NCBI RefSeq assembly: GCF_037996825.1 | Contig: NZ_JBBNAC010000001.1 | Coordinates: 2,356,001-2,420,000, forward strand | Direction of reading: 5' to 3' | Length of the DNA: 64,000 nucleotides | DNA from: Bdellovibrio sp. BCCA | Lineage (GTDB): Bacteria; Bdellovibrionota; Bdellovibrionia; Bdellovibrionales; Bdellovibrionaceae | Shown: positions 1 through 9,317 of the stretch, piece after piece | Position numbering within the stretch: the first letter of the stretch is position 1 | Layout of the letters: each line of letters starts with the position of its first letter | The notes under the pieces: model-generated | Told to the model about the DNA's origin: nothing | What the model saw: only the letters and a program-made list of their open reading frames with translations | Databases searched by the model: none | Translations under genes and position numbers: made by a program

Positions 1-1047
1 AGCACCCGTGCGATTTTTAAGCTGGCTTGAAAGCTGCTGCACAAGAGTGATGTAAGGTTTAAATTCTTCACCTTTTTCTTCTTTTAAGATGTACTCAGCG
101 ACCGCCAACATTTCAATTGTGTCTGTACGACGAGCTTCCAACGCTTTTTCAGTGATCTGCGATGTTTCAGGCTCTACGGAAAGCTCCACACGCACACCAT
201 AGTGATCAGACCAAGGCTCGCGAGGAGTTCCGCGCATATTAACTTGGCCTTCTGTCGCTTTCAAGGTTGTGCCCGACTCACCCACGTTTGAGAAAAAGAT
301 GTAGTCAAACGTATGATCTGAGAGCATCCAACCTAAGGGGTTTCCATAGCAGTATGTGCAATAGCCCTTCGGATATTGTCCTAAATACTCTTCCATTGAG
401 TCATGCGCTCCTAATGTCTTCATTAGGAATTTTCTTTCAACGCTGTCGATGTCGGAATTAAAATCTCCAGAGAACACAAGCTTCAACTGTTGATGCTTTA
501 AGCGCCATTGCAAGATGTCCAAAATCTGCGTGATACGAACGGCCTTCGATGTGGGGTGCAAATGCGTATTCATGAAAAAGAAATCTTCATCGATACCAAA
601 GAAATTAGATCTCACGATATGGTAAGCTTTTTTAACGTTAAAAGCAGAGCGAACTGAGTCAAGAACCCCGCCTTCATTGTTGACGTTAAAGTCCACAGTT
701 TGGCGGCCTTTGATATCGCCCATAAAAAACGACATCAAACCGATCTTTTCATCTTTATTTGGAGCGCTGATATTATATTGATGTTTTAAACTTTTTTCGA
801 ATTGAACAATGTGTGAGTCATTCCAAACTTCTTGCAAGTGCACCACATCACACTTGGGAATCCCTTGTAAGAAACCCGCGATTCGCTCTGTGCGACCTTC
901 GATATTTTTTGCGTAAATCGGCCCATAGGCATTGAAGTTTTGAACACAAAAACGAGGAGGACGAGGGTCCGCCTGCCAGTATTGCTCAGCCTTTACTTGT
1001 GCAGAAAACAACAACGTTCCAAGTACCAAAAGCTTTGAAATGCCCAT
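1..1047 (-). CDS. Secreted endonuclease/exonuclease/phosphatase-family protein (partial, runs off left edge)
   Basis: The minus-strand frame is open from an ATG at 1047 to the window edge, about 349 codons, and no stop is seen, so the C-terminus is missing. A GAGGG ribosome site sits about 7 bases before the ATG. The first 20 or so residues form a signal peptide ending near VKAEQ. Family hallmarks are in order: LQEVW (metal-binding Glu), NTHLHPT, SGDFNSD and a late SDHYGV (catalytic Asp-His). These define the DNase I/neutral sphingomyelinase fold, which hydrolyses phosphodiester bonds with Mg2+. The substrate (DNA, phospholipid or another phosphoester) cannot be decided from sequence. The signal peptide implies action in the periplasm or outside the cell. 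Confidence 0.85.
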   Translation of the reverse strand, partial: MGISKLLVLGTLLFSAQVKAEQYWQADPRPPRFCVQNFNAYGPIYAKNIEGRTERIAGFLQGIPKCDVVHLQEVWNDSHIVQFEKSLKHQYNISAPNKDEKIGLMSFFMGDIKGRQTVDFNVNNEGGVLDSVRSAFNVKKAYHIVRSNFFGIDEDFFFMNTHLHPTSKAVRITQILDILQWRLKHQQLKLVFSGDFNSDIDSVERKFLMKTLGAHDSMEEYLGQYPKGYCTYCYGNPLGWMLSDHTFDYIFFSNVGESGTTLKATEGQVNMRGTPREPWSDHYGVRVELSVEPETSQITEKALEARRTDTIEMLAVAEYILKEEKGEEFKPYITLVQQLSSQLKNRTGA

Positions 1048-1160
1048 AGTCTGCCCTCACGGATTTATTCCTAAGGGTCTACATTCAATTCCCATACAAA
1101 GCCGAGAACCCTTTCAGTTTGTTTTAAGCTGTCTAAGTTTGATACAGGGCGCTCTTTCGC

Positions 1161-1898
1161 CTACATCTTCACCCAAATATACTTGCCGTTTGCGACCTCA
1201 TCGCAGGTCAATGACACCAACTGATCTTGTTGATTCTTACAAGAACCCGTGGTTCCCACTTGCACTTGCGCTGATCCCAAAAGCTTTCCTAAAAAGTTTT
1301 TAGGTCCAAGACATTTTTTATTTTCGAACTCCGCACATGTTGGATAAACAGGTTTTGTTCGTCGGGTATCGACGTAAGAATAAAAGTTAGCGGTAGGCCC
1401 AAAGACATCGTCCCACAAGCCAATGCTAATTCCCTGATTGCCCTTCATCGCCATATATTGGTTTTTTCGAAGCTGAGGCTTCACGTGCTTAAGAAGATAA
1501 CTTTGCAAGTCCTCGCTGTCACTTGTCGCCAAGCACGCCGTGTTGTCGTACTCAATAGAAATGCCTTTGCTTTTCATTGTCGGTAAAAGAACGTAATCAA
1601 TATAGTTCTTGGTTTGATCACTGCTACTCCAGTGCCCCACATATCCTAGGATCAATTTATTTCCAGCCATATGAGGAAGATTAAGAGGCGCATAGCGGTC
1701 GCCGATCTCACGCACATCCCACGAGTCACACTTGTTCTGTTTGATCAGACGATTGAGCCAGGAGTTGCATCCCATTCGATAGTACTTCATTTCCGCTTTG
1801 ATCGTCGTATCGATTTCACATAGACATGTCGTCGCACTCGCCGCCGAGGAAAGACCTAAAAGACTTAACAATAAGAGCAATGACTTCTTCATGAACAT
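1161..1898 (-). CDS. Secreted protein of unknown function
   Basis: This 245-residue protein starts with MFMKK and a Leu-rich signal peptide that probably ends at SAASA-TTC. An AAGGAG ribosome site lies 6 bases before the ATG. The mature part has about nine cysteines scattered along its length, suggesting disulfides in the periplasm or outside. I recognise no domain. It lies 113 bases upstream of the nuclease-like gene on the same strand, so the two may share a transcript, but nothing in its sequence links it to nucleic acids. Confidence 0.75.
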   Translation of the reverse strand: MFMKKSLLLLLSLLGLSSAASATTCLCEIDTTIKAEMKYYRMGCNSWLNRLIKQNKCDSWDVREIGDRYAPLNLPHMAGNKLILGYVGHWSSSDQTKNYIDYVLLPTMKSKGISIEYDNTACLATSDSEDLQSYLLKHVKPQLRKNQYMAMKGNQGISIGLWDDVFGPTANFYSYVDTRRTKPVYPTCAEFENKKCLGPKNFLGKLLGSAQVQVGTTGSCKNQQDQLVSLTCDEVANGKYIWVKM

Positions 1899-2182
1899 AC
1901 GGGACTCCTTGCTTATGATGGATTCCTTAGCAAGATAAAGACCTGCAGAAAAATTATTGAAATGCTCTTAAAGTGATATCCACTGTGGTTTCTTTGAGCG
2001 TCCCTGTTTAGCACTTTGTATCAGCGACAAAAGAGGCTCTCTTGTTCGCCGAGAGAAAATCCACGAAGATGATATTTTAAACATTCCTGAAAATAGAACA
2101 GGCTCAACCCTGTCTTCAAATCTTGTCAGAAGGTTTGGGAGACCTTGTGGTATATCACCCCATCTAAAGAATGAGGTGTGAT

Positions 2183-2608
2183 ATGAAAAAAATCTTTTTG
2201 GCTCTTTTGTTCTTAAGTACAACTCAAGCTTTTGCAATCACTGATGGTAAATATAAATGCGATATCACTCCCAAGGGAGCTGATAAATCTAAAATTCAAC
2301 TTTCGTTCGAAATTTCTAAGGGCGATGTCGTCTGCAAAGAAGCCGATGGTGAATGGTGCATGCGCTGGTTTGACTTCCAGCCAGCTAAGCAAGAAAAATT
2401 TTGGCTCGATGGTTTGTACGATGGCGGCTACGAAGATCTTGATAATGGCGACTGGAAAGTTTCTGCAGACTCTGATGGCTGCAATATCGGAAAGTTAATT
2501 CTCTATAAAAACAGTGGCTTCACCAAAGGTTTTCTCACGACCGCATTTCAATGCAGTGGCAAAGTCGCTCCTTCTGCGGGCACTGTGAACTGCGTTAGGG
2601 CAAAGTAA
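2183..2608 (+). CDS. Small secreted protein of unknown function
   Basis: The start MKKIFLALLFL at 2183 is preferred over the in-frame ATG at 2171, because GAGG sits about 6 bases before it and a clean signal peptide (cleavage near AFA-ITDG) follows at once. The mature protein has about 125 residues, is rich in Trp, Asp and Gly and has several Cys; it looks like a compact beta-rich domain. No family is recognised. Its end overlaps the convergent gene at 2595-3233 by 14 bases. Confidence 0.7.
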   Translation: MKKIFLALLFLSTTQAFAITDGKYKCDITPKGADKSKIQLSFEISKGDVVCKEADGEWCMRWFDFQPAKQEKFWLDGLYDGGYEDLDNGDWKVSADSDGCNIGKLILYKNSGFTKGFLTTAFQCSGKVAPSAGTVNCVRAK

Positions 2609-3233
2609 GACAGTAGTTCTCGCCCAAATATTCAATTTGAACATTTTTAAGTGTGCTTCCCGACGGAAGCACATGACCAACAACCTTCGCAAGTTCTTCG
2701 CGGAGGACTTCGGATTCTTTATTGGCAATAGGTTTTAAAAGTAAAAAACCTTCGTGCTGATAGTCGGCTTCACAGCCCTGCACTCGTTCCCAATCAAAAG
2801 CGAAACGAATTAAATCAAAAGCCCCTTCTTTAGGAATTGATTCAATGTAGTGCTTATATTGAAACATCATTTCTTCAGGCGCTTGAGAAGAATTCCAGGA
2901 AAAGGACCACCCACGTTCTTCGCGAAAAGTAAGACTTGAAAGAATCACTCCAAGTTCCGCCGCTTTTTGCGTGAGATTAAGGCGAGTCACCGCCATGATT
3001 TCTGCAAAAGCGTGGTTGAGACTTTCTCTAGAAGATATAAAAGGATCCTTTTCTAAATCCTTTTTTAGCTTCCACAGCCACTCATCCACGAACATTAAAT
3101 TCACACTCATCCCTGACAACGGATCAATGTCATGACTAAATCCAACAGCAAGATGAAATAAAAAGCCCCGTCGTGAAGACAGGGCTCCTTGAATTACGAT
3201 TCGAATGGGAACTTCGCGAACGAGCTGCAACAT
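2595..3233 (-). CDS. Hypothetical protein, weak 6-pyruvoyl-tetrahydropterin-synthase-like segment
   Basis: The frame could be extended to 3299, but the ATG at 3233 forms a TAATG junction with the stop of the upstream chaperone-like gene, which argues for a translationally coupled start and a 212-residue protein. The stretch DIDPLSGMSVNL resembles the D-P-x-T-G-M-v-x-D strand-turn of the QueD/PTPS family, and LTFREERG could match its terminal Glu strand. The zinc-binding histidines of true PTPS enzymes are not evident, so enzymatic function is doubtful. Coupling to a periplasmic chaperone gives no pathway clue, and the protein has no signal peptide. Function unknown. Confidence 0.6.
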   Translation of the reverse strand: MLQLVREVPIRIVIQGALSSRRGFLFHLAVGFSHDIDPLSGMSVNLMFVDEWLWKLKKDLEKDPFISSRESLNHAFAEIMAVTRLNLTQKAAELGVILSSLTFREERGWSFSWNSSQAPEEMMFQYKHYIESIPKEGAFDLIRFAFDWERVQGCEADYQHEGFLLLKPIANKESEVLREELAKVVGHVLPSGSTLKNVQIEYLGENYCLTLP

Positions 3234-4270
3234 TATTGAAGTTGCAACGCTTGCGTGTTCATTGTGACGTGAGAGTTTGAACGGAATTGATTCACCCACG
3301 CTTCAAACATACCGTCGCCACGGCGTTTTTGCATCATTTCAGCCGTCATTGGCTCTAAAGCTTTCACTTCTTCCACTTTAGATTCTTTCAACTTCAAAAC
3401 GTATTTAGAGTTGCCGTCACGAACCAGACGTTTCAACAATGGTTCTGTTTTCTTAAGCTCGAAAACCGCTTCTGTTGCCACAGCGCTTGTGATTTTTGGG
3501 AAGTTATCAGACCCCAACTCTACCAAACCTGTTTCTTCCCAAGACGCTTTCAATTCTTTAAGTTGCGCGTTTACCGCTGTTTCGTCGCCTTTAGTCAAAG
3601 CTTCATCCAAAGCTTTGATAGCTGCTTCCGCTTTTTCTTTTGTCATCGCTTTGGAAGCTGCTTCTGAATCAATTTTCACAAAAAGAACATTGATCTTTTG
3701 CGCTTTCAAATCTTGAAGCTTTTTAAATTCTGCTGCTGTTGGTGCAGAAACAAGTTCAAACATTTGACGAACACGCACGTTTGCAATGTCTTTACGAACT
3801 TTGTTTTCAAAGTCGCCTGGGTTTGAACGAGTGGATTCAAGGTAACGGCTGTAGAATTCACGCTGGAATTGACCATTTTGTTGGAAGAAAGGAATGTCTT
3901 TCACGATAAAATCGCGAACTTCCGCGTCCGTCGCAAGAATGCCGTTTTTTTGCGCAGCTTGAGAAACAAGCTCCATACGCACAAGATTTTCTAGCGCTTG
4001 CTGACGAAGTAGTTGACGCTGAGAGCTAAAATCCATCTGACTTCCAAAGAGATTTTGGTAGTACTGCTGAATACGATTTTCTTCCTGCTGGAAGTCAGCC
4101 AAAGAGATCAAACTGTTGTTCACGCGCGCCACGGAACCAACACCAGCTCCCAAACGGCCTGGCAAACCGAAAAACACGAAAACCAGAATGATCGCACCGA
4201 AGAGAACGATTGCCGTAACACTCTTTGTAGAGAGCTTTCTCTTCATTTTATCAGCCATACTATCGCTCAT
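3233..4270 (-). CDS. SurA-N/PpiD-like membrane-anchored periplasmic chaperone
   Basis: The start at MSDSMADKMKRK (4270) has a strong AAGGAAGG site upstream; the longer frame to 4291 runs through that site. One transmembrane helix (about residues 21-41, AIVLFGAIILVFVFFGL) follows a basic N-terminus, giving a PpiD-like N-in topology. Then comes a helical SurA N-terminal-type domain (RVNNSLISLADFQQEE onward; ALENLVRMELVSQAA). The remaining part is Lys/Glu-rich and shows no recognisable parvulin catalytic core, so it is probably a holdase without isomerase activity. It is divergent from mreC. Total 345 residues, against about 620 for PpiD. Confidence 0.7.
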   Translation of the reverse strand: MSDSMADKMKRKLSTKSVTAIVLFGAIILVFVFFGLPGRLGAGVGSVARVNNSLISLADFQQEENRIQQYYQNLFGSQMDFSSQRQLLRQQALENLVRMELVSQAAQKNGILATDAEVRDFIVKDIPFFQQNGQFQREFYSRYLESTRSNPGDFENKVRKDIANVRVRQMFELVSAPTAAEFKKLQDLKAQKINVLFVKIDSEAASKAMTKEKAEAAIKALDEALTKGDETAVNAQLKELKASWEETGLVELGSDNFPKITSAVATEAVFELKKTEPLLKRLVRDGNSKYVLKLKESKVEEVKALEPMTAEMMQKRRGDGMFEAWVNQFRSNSHVTMNTQALQLQ

Positions 4271-4412
4271 AACTTTTCCTTCCTTAAACAAGCCTGCTGT
4301 AAGCGGATTCCATTACCTAACGAATTTCTTATTTTTTCAAGGGGAAATTGTTGAAATCTCTCGGCACTTTGACTAGCGTTTGATTATTAATACGCGTAAT
4401 AGAAGGTGACTT

Positions 4413-5402
4413 TTGAATTTTTTCAACTTTGATCTCAAGAAACTTGTGATGATCGGGATTGTTTTGGCTTTGCCGCTCATTTCCATCAACATGCAGCAAA
4501 GACCTCAAGAATCGAACTGGCTTTCCAAACCCTTCACTCTTTTAGGCAGTGCTGTGTCCGAGACTTTTTACGGATTCAGCCATGGCGTGAAAGACACGAC
4601 AGCGATGTACGTGAATCTTATCAACATCAAAAAGCACAACGAAGAGTTGCAGAGTCATAACAATGAACTGGAAGCTCGTTTAGAAAAAATGAATGAGTTG
4701 CTTTTAGAGAACGACCGCTTGCGCGGACTTTTATCTTTCAAAGATCAGACAAAGATGAATCTGATGGCAGCACAGGTGATCGGACGTGATCTGGTAATTG
4801 ACCACAGCACTGTGACAATTAACAAAGGAACTGCGGACGGCTTGAAATCAGGACAAGCCGTTATCACAACAGGTGGCGTTCTTGGTTACATCTTTAAACC
4901 AGAACCTTTCACTTCTCACGTGATGTTGATCACAGATCGTTATGCAGTGGTTGACGGTATTGTTCAACGAACTCGCGCCCACGGCATTGTTGAAGGTAAA
5001 TCTCAGTACGGCAGCACACTTTCTTTGAAATACGTCGAGAAAACGGAAGACGTGAAACAAGGTGACCTTGTTGTGACAGGCGGACTTGATAATATCTTCC
5101 CGAAAGGTTTTCCTGTTGCAGTTGTTGAATCGGTTGAAAAGAAAACGTTCAGCGTTTCTTTGAAAGTGGATTTGCGTCCGGTGGTAGATCCTTACAAAGT
5201 GGAAGAAGTATTTGTTGTGCTTTCTGCCGCCAACGAAGACTTTGGCGATAAATATGCGCCACAAGCCTCTACTGAAACGCCGATCACGGCAGAAGGTGTG
5301 ACTCCGGCAATTGCTCCGGCCGCACAAGGTCCTATTCCTGCGACGACTCCAGTGGCTCCCGCTCCTGCGGCTCCGAAAAAACCTGAGGAGAAACGTCCGT
5401 GA
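4413..5402 (+). CDS. mreC: Rod-shape-determining protein MreC
   Basis: MreC links the cytoplasmic MreB scaffold to periplasmic wall-synthesis enzymes. The 329-residue protein has one membrane segment (about 10-27), a coiled coil (about 72-108, NELEARLEKMNELLLENDRLRGLL) and the paired beta-domains of the family (about 118-275, including VITTGGVLGYI and VVTGGLDNIFPKGFPVA). The last 50 residues are a Pro/Ala-rich tail. The start is TTG, with AGAAGGTG upstream. It heads an overlapping operon with mreD, mrdA and rodA; mreB is not in this window. Confidence 0.95.
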   Translation: MNFFNFDLKKLVMIGIVLALPLISINMQQRPQESNWLSKPFTLLGSAVSETFYGFSHGVKDTTAMYVNLINIKKHNEELQSHNNELEARLEKMNELLLENDRLRGLLSFKDQTKMNLMAAQVIGRDLVIDHSTVTINKGTADGLKSGQAVITTGGVLGYIFKPEPFTSHVMLITDRYAVVDGIVQRTRAHGIVEGKSQYGSTLSLKYVEKTEDVKQGDLVVTGGLDNIFPKGFPVAVVESVEKKTFSVSLKVDLRPVVDPYKVEEVFVVLSAANEDFGDKYAPQASTETPITAEGVTPAIAPAAQGPIPATTPVAPAPAAPKKPEEKRP

Positions 5403-5935
5403 AAATCCGTTGGAATGTGATTCTGAATTTTCTCGTATTATTTGCAGTTCTGATCATGGTCGCGGGATTTCAAACGACGTTTTGGTTTCAACTCTTTGGC
5501 AATGTCCCATCCCCGCTTTTGTGGCTGAACTTAGTTGTGTATGTGACCCTTTATCGCAAACCCTTTCCTGCGATCATCACGATTTACGCGATGGGCTTTG
5601 CACTTCTCGCGTTCACGGCAATGCCTCTTAAGATGATGTGGATCAGTCTTTTGATTCTCTTTACTTTGGTCTATGGAATCAAAACTCGCGTCTTTTGGAG
5701 TGGCTCGGGATATTATACTATTATGTGTGCATTCTCGGCTGTGGCCTATCACCTGATTTATTTCTTTGGTTCCATGGTGATGGAAAAAAATCCCGCGAGT
5801 TTCGAAATTGTCGATCGCCTTGTACAGATCATCTTGACGCCCTCCTTTGCTTTTCCCATGTATTGGGTTCTCGCCAAAATCGATAAGATTTCGCAGGATG
5901 AACTTGTTCACGAGCCCGGAGGATTGGAGTTATGA
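5399..5935 (+). CDS. mreD: Rod-shape-determining protein MreD
   Basis: A 178-residue polytopic membrane protein with roughly five hydrophobic helices and little else, of the size and position expected for MreD, the partner of MreC in the elongasome. The GTG start overlaps the mreC stop by 4 bases (GTGA), and the stop overlaps the next ATG (ATGA), so translation of the operon is coupled. Sequence conservation in MreD is low, so the call rests mainly on topology and position. Confidence 0.88.
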   Translation: MKIRWNVILNFLVLFAVLIMVAGFQTTFWFQLFGNVPSPLLWLNLVVYVTLYRKPFPAIITIYAMGFALLAFTAMPLKMMWISLLILFTLVYGIKTRVFWSGSGYYTIMCAFSAVAYHLIYFFGSMVMEKNPASFEIVDRLVQIILTPSFAFPMYWVLAKIDKISQDELVHEPGGLEL

Positions 5936-7929
5936 GTACTTACGTCAGTAATCCGGACGAAGCAAAAGAGTATCAGAGTCGATACAAAATATTTTACATC
6001 ACCATCGCTTTCACTTTGGTCGCTTTCACAATGCGCTTGTGGTATCTGCAAGTCATTTCAGGAAACGAACTTCGTGAGTTCTCGGAAAAAAACCGTATCA
6101 AGCAAAATAAAATCTCGGCTCCCCGTGGTTTGATGCTGGATCGCGATGGCAAAGTGTTGGTGGAAAATCTGCCGGGCTTTGAAGCGATCTTGTCGCCTCA
6201 ATATATTGAGAATTTGGAAGATCTTGCGAAAACCGTGGGACCTGTGCTCGGCATGGAACCAGACAAACTTATGGTGAAGGTTCAAAAGAGCCGCAAACAA
6301 AACGGTCCTTTTGCGCAGATTCGTTTGAAAGAAAACTTAAGCCGTGAAGAAGTCTTTCGCCTAAAACGCATGCGCCTGGATACTCCGGGACTTGAGATTC
6401 GTGAATCTATTGTGCGCTACTACCCTCTTCGTGAAAACGGCGCGCAGCTTTTTGGTTATGTCAGTGAAATCTCGAAACGCCAGATTCCGCTTTTGAATGA
6501 TTTCTATAAAGGTGCTCTGAAGTTCGATCAAGGTGACATCATCGGTAAGAGTGGACTTGAAGAAACTCTTGAAAAAGACATTCGTGGCACGGATGGCATC
6601 AGCTTTATTCAAGTCGATGCCCATGGACGTGAAGCCGCCACACAAACTCCGAATATTTACGGAGAGCAGATCAAAGATCAAATCGCCGTTCACGGTAACA
6701 ATGCCGTTTTGACGATTGACCGCGATTTGCAAAAACAAGCTTTTGAATCCTTCAATAAGACAGGCGCTGATAATCGCGGTCACATCGGAGCGATCTTTGC
6801 CATGAAAACAAATGGCGAGGTTTTGGCTTGGGTCAGCAATCCGTCTTTTGATCCGAATGAATTTTCAACAGGTATTTCTCCTTCGACATGGTCGAAACTG
6901 ATCAACGATCCGTTCAAACCTTTGCGCAATAAAATCATTCAAGATCACACAGCTCCTGGTTCGACGTTTAAACCGTTGGTTGCGGTAGCGGCTCTTGGAG
7001 AAAAAGTAATCACTCCAACAACCGTAGTTAGTGCACCAGGTGTGTTCTATTTTGGTCGCCGTCCCTACCATGACTCTTTGAAACAAGGTCACGGAAACAT
7101 CACGGTGTACCAAGCGATCGAAGAATCTTCGAACGTGTTCTTCTATAAAATGGGTATCGCTCTTGGTGTAGATAAAATGTACGACTATATCCATAACATG
7201 GGTATCGGGCAAAAAACCGGCATTGAGCTTTCTCGTGAGATCTCGGGAATCATGCCGAACTCAGCATGGAAAAAGGCGACCGTCGGTGAAGAATGGCAAG
7301 CCGGGGAAAACCTCAGCACGGCAATCGGTCAGGGTTTCGTGACGGTGACTCCGATTTCCATGGCGATTGCTTACAACGCGATTGCCACGGAAGGTAAAGT
7401 TGTAAAGCCGTTTGTGATTCGTAAAATCATGGATCAAGACGGAAAAGTTTTACGTGAAAACTTCCCGGAAGTTGTTCGCGATTTAACTCAAGCACAACCT
7501 AATGGTGTTAAAATCAGTCCTGAAACTTTCAAAGTCGTCAAAGAAGGTATGCGCCTGGTTGCCAATGGCACCAAGGGTACAGCTCGTTACTGGAAAGTTC
7601 CTGGCGTTGAGTTCGCAGGTAAAACTGGAACAGCTCAGGTCATGGGGTTTTCTGCCGATCAGATCTATGCAAGCTGTACGTCGCGTCCGATGCACATGCG
7701 CCACCATGGTTGGTTCGTTTCCTATGCTCCCGCGGAAAATCCAGAGATCGTCATTGCGATCTTAGCTGAGCATTCTTGCCACGGTAACACGGGGGCAGTT
7801 CCTATCGCCCGCGAAATCTATCAGAAATACTTTGAAAAATATCACCCAGAGATCATCGCAGAGGCGCTGAAGAACAAAGGCGTTAAAAAAGTTAAAGTGG
7901 AAGCTGCGACCACAAGTGAGGGAGAATAA
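5932..7929 (+). CDS. mrdA: Penicillin-binding protein 2, peptidoglycan transpeptidase
   Basis: A class B PBP that crosslinks peptidoglycan during cell elongation. The 665 residues contain an N-terminal anchor helix (about 20-42), a pedestal/dimerisation region and a C-terminal transpeptidase domain. The active-site motifs are intact: SxxK as S344-T-F-K, SxN as S400-x-N neighbourhood (S399-S400-N401) and KTG at 564-566. The RGLMLDRDG motif near residue 65 is typical of PBP2. It lies between mreD and rodA, its normal partners, with 4-base and 1-base overlaps. A Lys-rich tail follows the catalytic domain. Confidence 0.96.
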   Translation: MSTYVSNPDEAKEYQSRYKIFYITIAFTLVAFTMRLWYLQVISGNELREFSEKNRIKQNKISAPRGLMLDRDGKVLVENLPGFEAILSPQYIENLEDLAKTVGPVLGMEPDKLMVKVQKSRKQNGPFAQIRLKENLSREEVFRLKRMRLDTPGLEIRESIVRYYPLRENGAQLFGYVSEISKRQIPLLNDFYKGALKFDQGDIIGKSGLEETLEKDIRGTDGISFIQVDAHGREAATQTPNIYGEQIKDQIAVHGNNAVLTIDRDLQKQAFESFNKTGADNRGHIGAIFAMKTNGEVLAWVSNPSFDPNEFSTGISPSTWSKLINDPFKPLRNKIIQDHTAPGSTFKPLVAVAALGEKVITPTTVVSAPGVFYFGRRPYHDSLKQGHGNITVYQAIEESSNVFFYKMGIALGVDKMYDYIHNMGIGQKTGIELSREISGIMPNSAWKKATVGEEWQAGENLSTAIGQGFVTVTPISMAIAYNAIATEGKVVKPFVIRKIMDQDGKVLRENFPEVVRDLTQAQPNGVKISPETFKVVKEGMRLVANGTKGTARYWKVPGVEFAGKTGTAQVMGFSADQIYASCTSRPMHMRHHGWFVSYAPAENPEIVIAILAEHSCHGNTGAVPIAREIYQKYFEKYHPEIIAEALKNKGVKKVKVEAATTSEGE

Positions 7930-9053
7930 TGTTTAGCTCACTGCACGTTGAAGAGAGAACTCTCTTCAAGAAATTAGATATTAATTTAATCATCGTGATT
8001 TTGGCGCTCAATGTGATTGGTCTTATCAATCTTTACAGTGCCACTCACGGTCCGACATCCACAGATGTGGCGTCTTTATTCATTTCGCAAATCATGTGGT
8101 TGGTTGTGGGTTGGACGGTATTCTTAGTAATGACATTACTAGATTATTCCATCGTCAGTCGTATTGCGCTGGTCGTATACGTCTTAAACCTGGGTGCCAT
8201 TATCTACGTGACCTTCTTTGGTAAAATCGCCTTGGGAGCGCAACGTTGGATTGACCTTGGATTCTTCCGCTACCAACCATCAGAAACGATGAAGCTTGCT
8301 TTGATCATGATGATGGCAAAAATTCTAGCTACAAGAAACACGCACGGTTCGGGGATGGGCTTTAAGGAGATGTTCACACCGTTGATGATTCTGGGAATTC
8401 CCTTCGTCTTCGTCGTTGAACAACCCGACCTGGGAACCGCAATGATGTTGGCGGCCATCGGTGGATCGATGTTGATCTTCTCAAAAATCAAACGCGTCAT
8501 CTTGGCTTCCATCATCACACTGGGAATCATCGCGTTGCCGGTCGCATGGAAGTTCGTCCTTCATGACTACCAAAAAAATCGTGTCTTGACGTTCTTATCG
8601 CCAACAAACGATCCGCGCGGAACTGGATACAACAGCATCCAATCTAAAATCGCCGTAGGCTCAGGCCGCTTCTTCGGAAAAGGATTTATGAAAGGAACTC
8701 AATCCCAACTTGAATTCCTTCCAGAGCGTCACACGGACTTTATTTATTCAGTTCTCAGCGAAGAACACGGCTTCGTAGGATCTATCTCCGTCATCGGTCT
8801 TTTCTGCTTCCTTTTCGTAACAGGAATCCGAATCGCCACCAACGCAAGAGATAAATTCGGAGCCCTCTTAACCGTCGGCGTTTTGTGTTACGTCTTCTGG
8901 CACATGTTCGTAAATATCGGGATGGTGATCGGACTCTTACCCATCGTCGGGGTTCCACTACCACTCTTATCTTACGGTGGATCAAGCATGCTTACCACCA
9001 TGGCGGGCTTAGGAATTATCTCCAGCGTCGCCTACAGAAGATATCTGTTCTAG
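7929..9053 (+). CDS. rodA: RodA, SEDS-family peptidoglycan glycosyltransferase
   Basis: RodA polymerises lipid II into glycan strands in complex with PBP2. The 374-residue protein has about ten hydrophobic helices. The family signature ERHTD (266-270) contains the catalytic Asp, and the C-terminal GVPLPLLSYGGSSM motif is characteristic of FtsW/RodA. The start ATG shares its A with the mrdA stop (TAATG). Linkage to mrdA and mreCD favours RodA over FtsW. Confidence 0.95.
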   Translation: MFSSLHVEERTLFKKLDINLIIVILALNVIGLINLYSATHGPTSTDVASLFISQIMWLVVGWTVFLVMTLLDYSIVSRIALVVYVLNLGAIIYVTFFGKIALGAQRWIDLGFFRYQPSETMKLALIMMMAKILATRNTHGSGMGFKEMFTPLMILGIPFVFVVEQPDLGTAMMLAAIGGSMLIFSKIKRVILASIITLGIIALPVAWKFVLHDYQKNRVLTFLSPTNDPRGTGYNSIQSKIAVGSGRFFGKGFMKGTQSQLEFLPERHTDFIYSVLSEEHGFVGSISVIGLFCFLFVTGIRIATNARDKFGALLTVGVLCYVFWHMFVNIGMVIGLLPIVGVPLPLLSYGGSSMLTTMAGLGIISSVAYRRYLF

Positions 9054-9059
9054 AAAACT

Positions 9060-9086
9060 CGAAGGCACAATTTGGCTGTGCCTTCG
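9060..9086 (+). terminator. Hairpin after the mre-rod operon
   Basis: A 10-bp perfect stem (CGAAGGCACA with its complement) and a 7-base loop lie 6 bases after the rodA stop. The T-tract is poor, so termination is likely but may be inefficient. Confidence 0.6.
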
Positions 9087-9317
9087 ACGTCTCTCTAAAA
9101 ACCACCATCCAAGAGCGAAACGTCTCGAAGAGAGAATCCGTCCTAATTCGACTAACCACTAATCAGACATTGTCTAGACATTGATTGACACCCGCTTTGA
9201 TCACCTCGAAGGAATGCCTTTTGAGGGGTGATTCATTCTAAGAACCCATTCATTCCGCGCACTTAAGGTTTCGGCACGCCCCTTGAACTTACCTCTCTGT
9301 AACAGGAGGTCGCGGAT

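Noticed and set aside
1968-2237. 89-codon minus-strand frame
   Set aside because: It overlaps the signal-peptide region of the well-supported gene at 2183, has no ribosome site and shows no protein-like composition.
4848-5327. 159-codon minus-strand frame inside mreC
   Set aside because: It is Cys/Phe/His/Arg-rich and lies opposite a gene with clear family motifs; a shadow frame.
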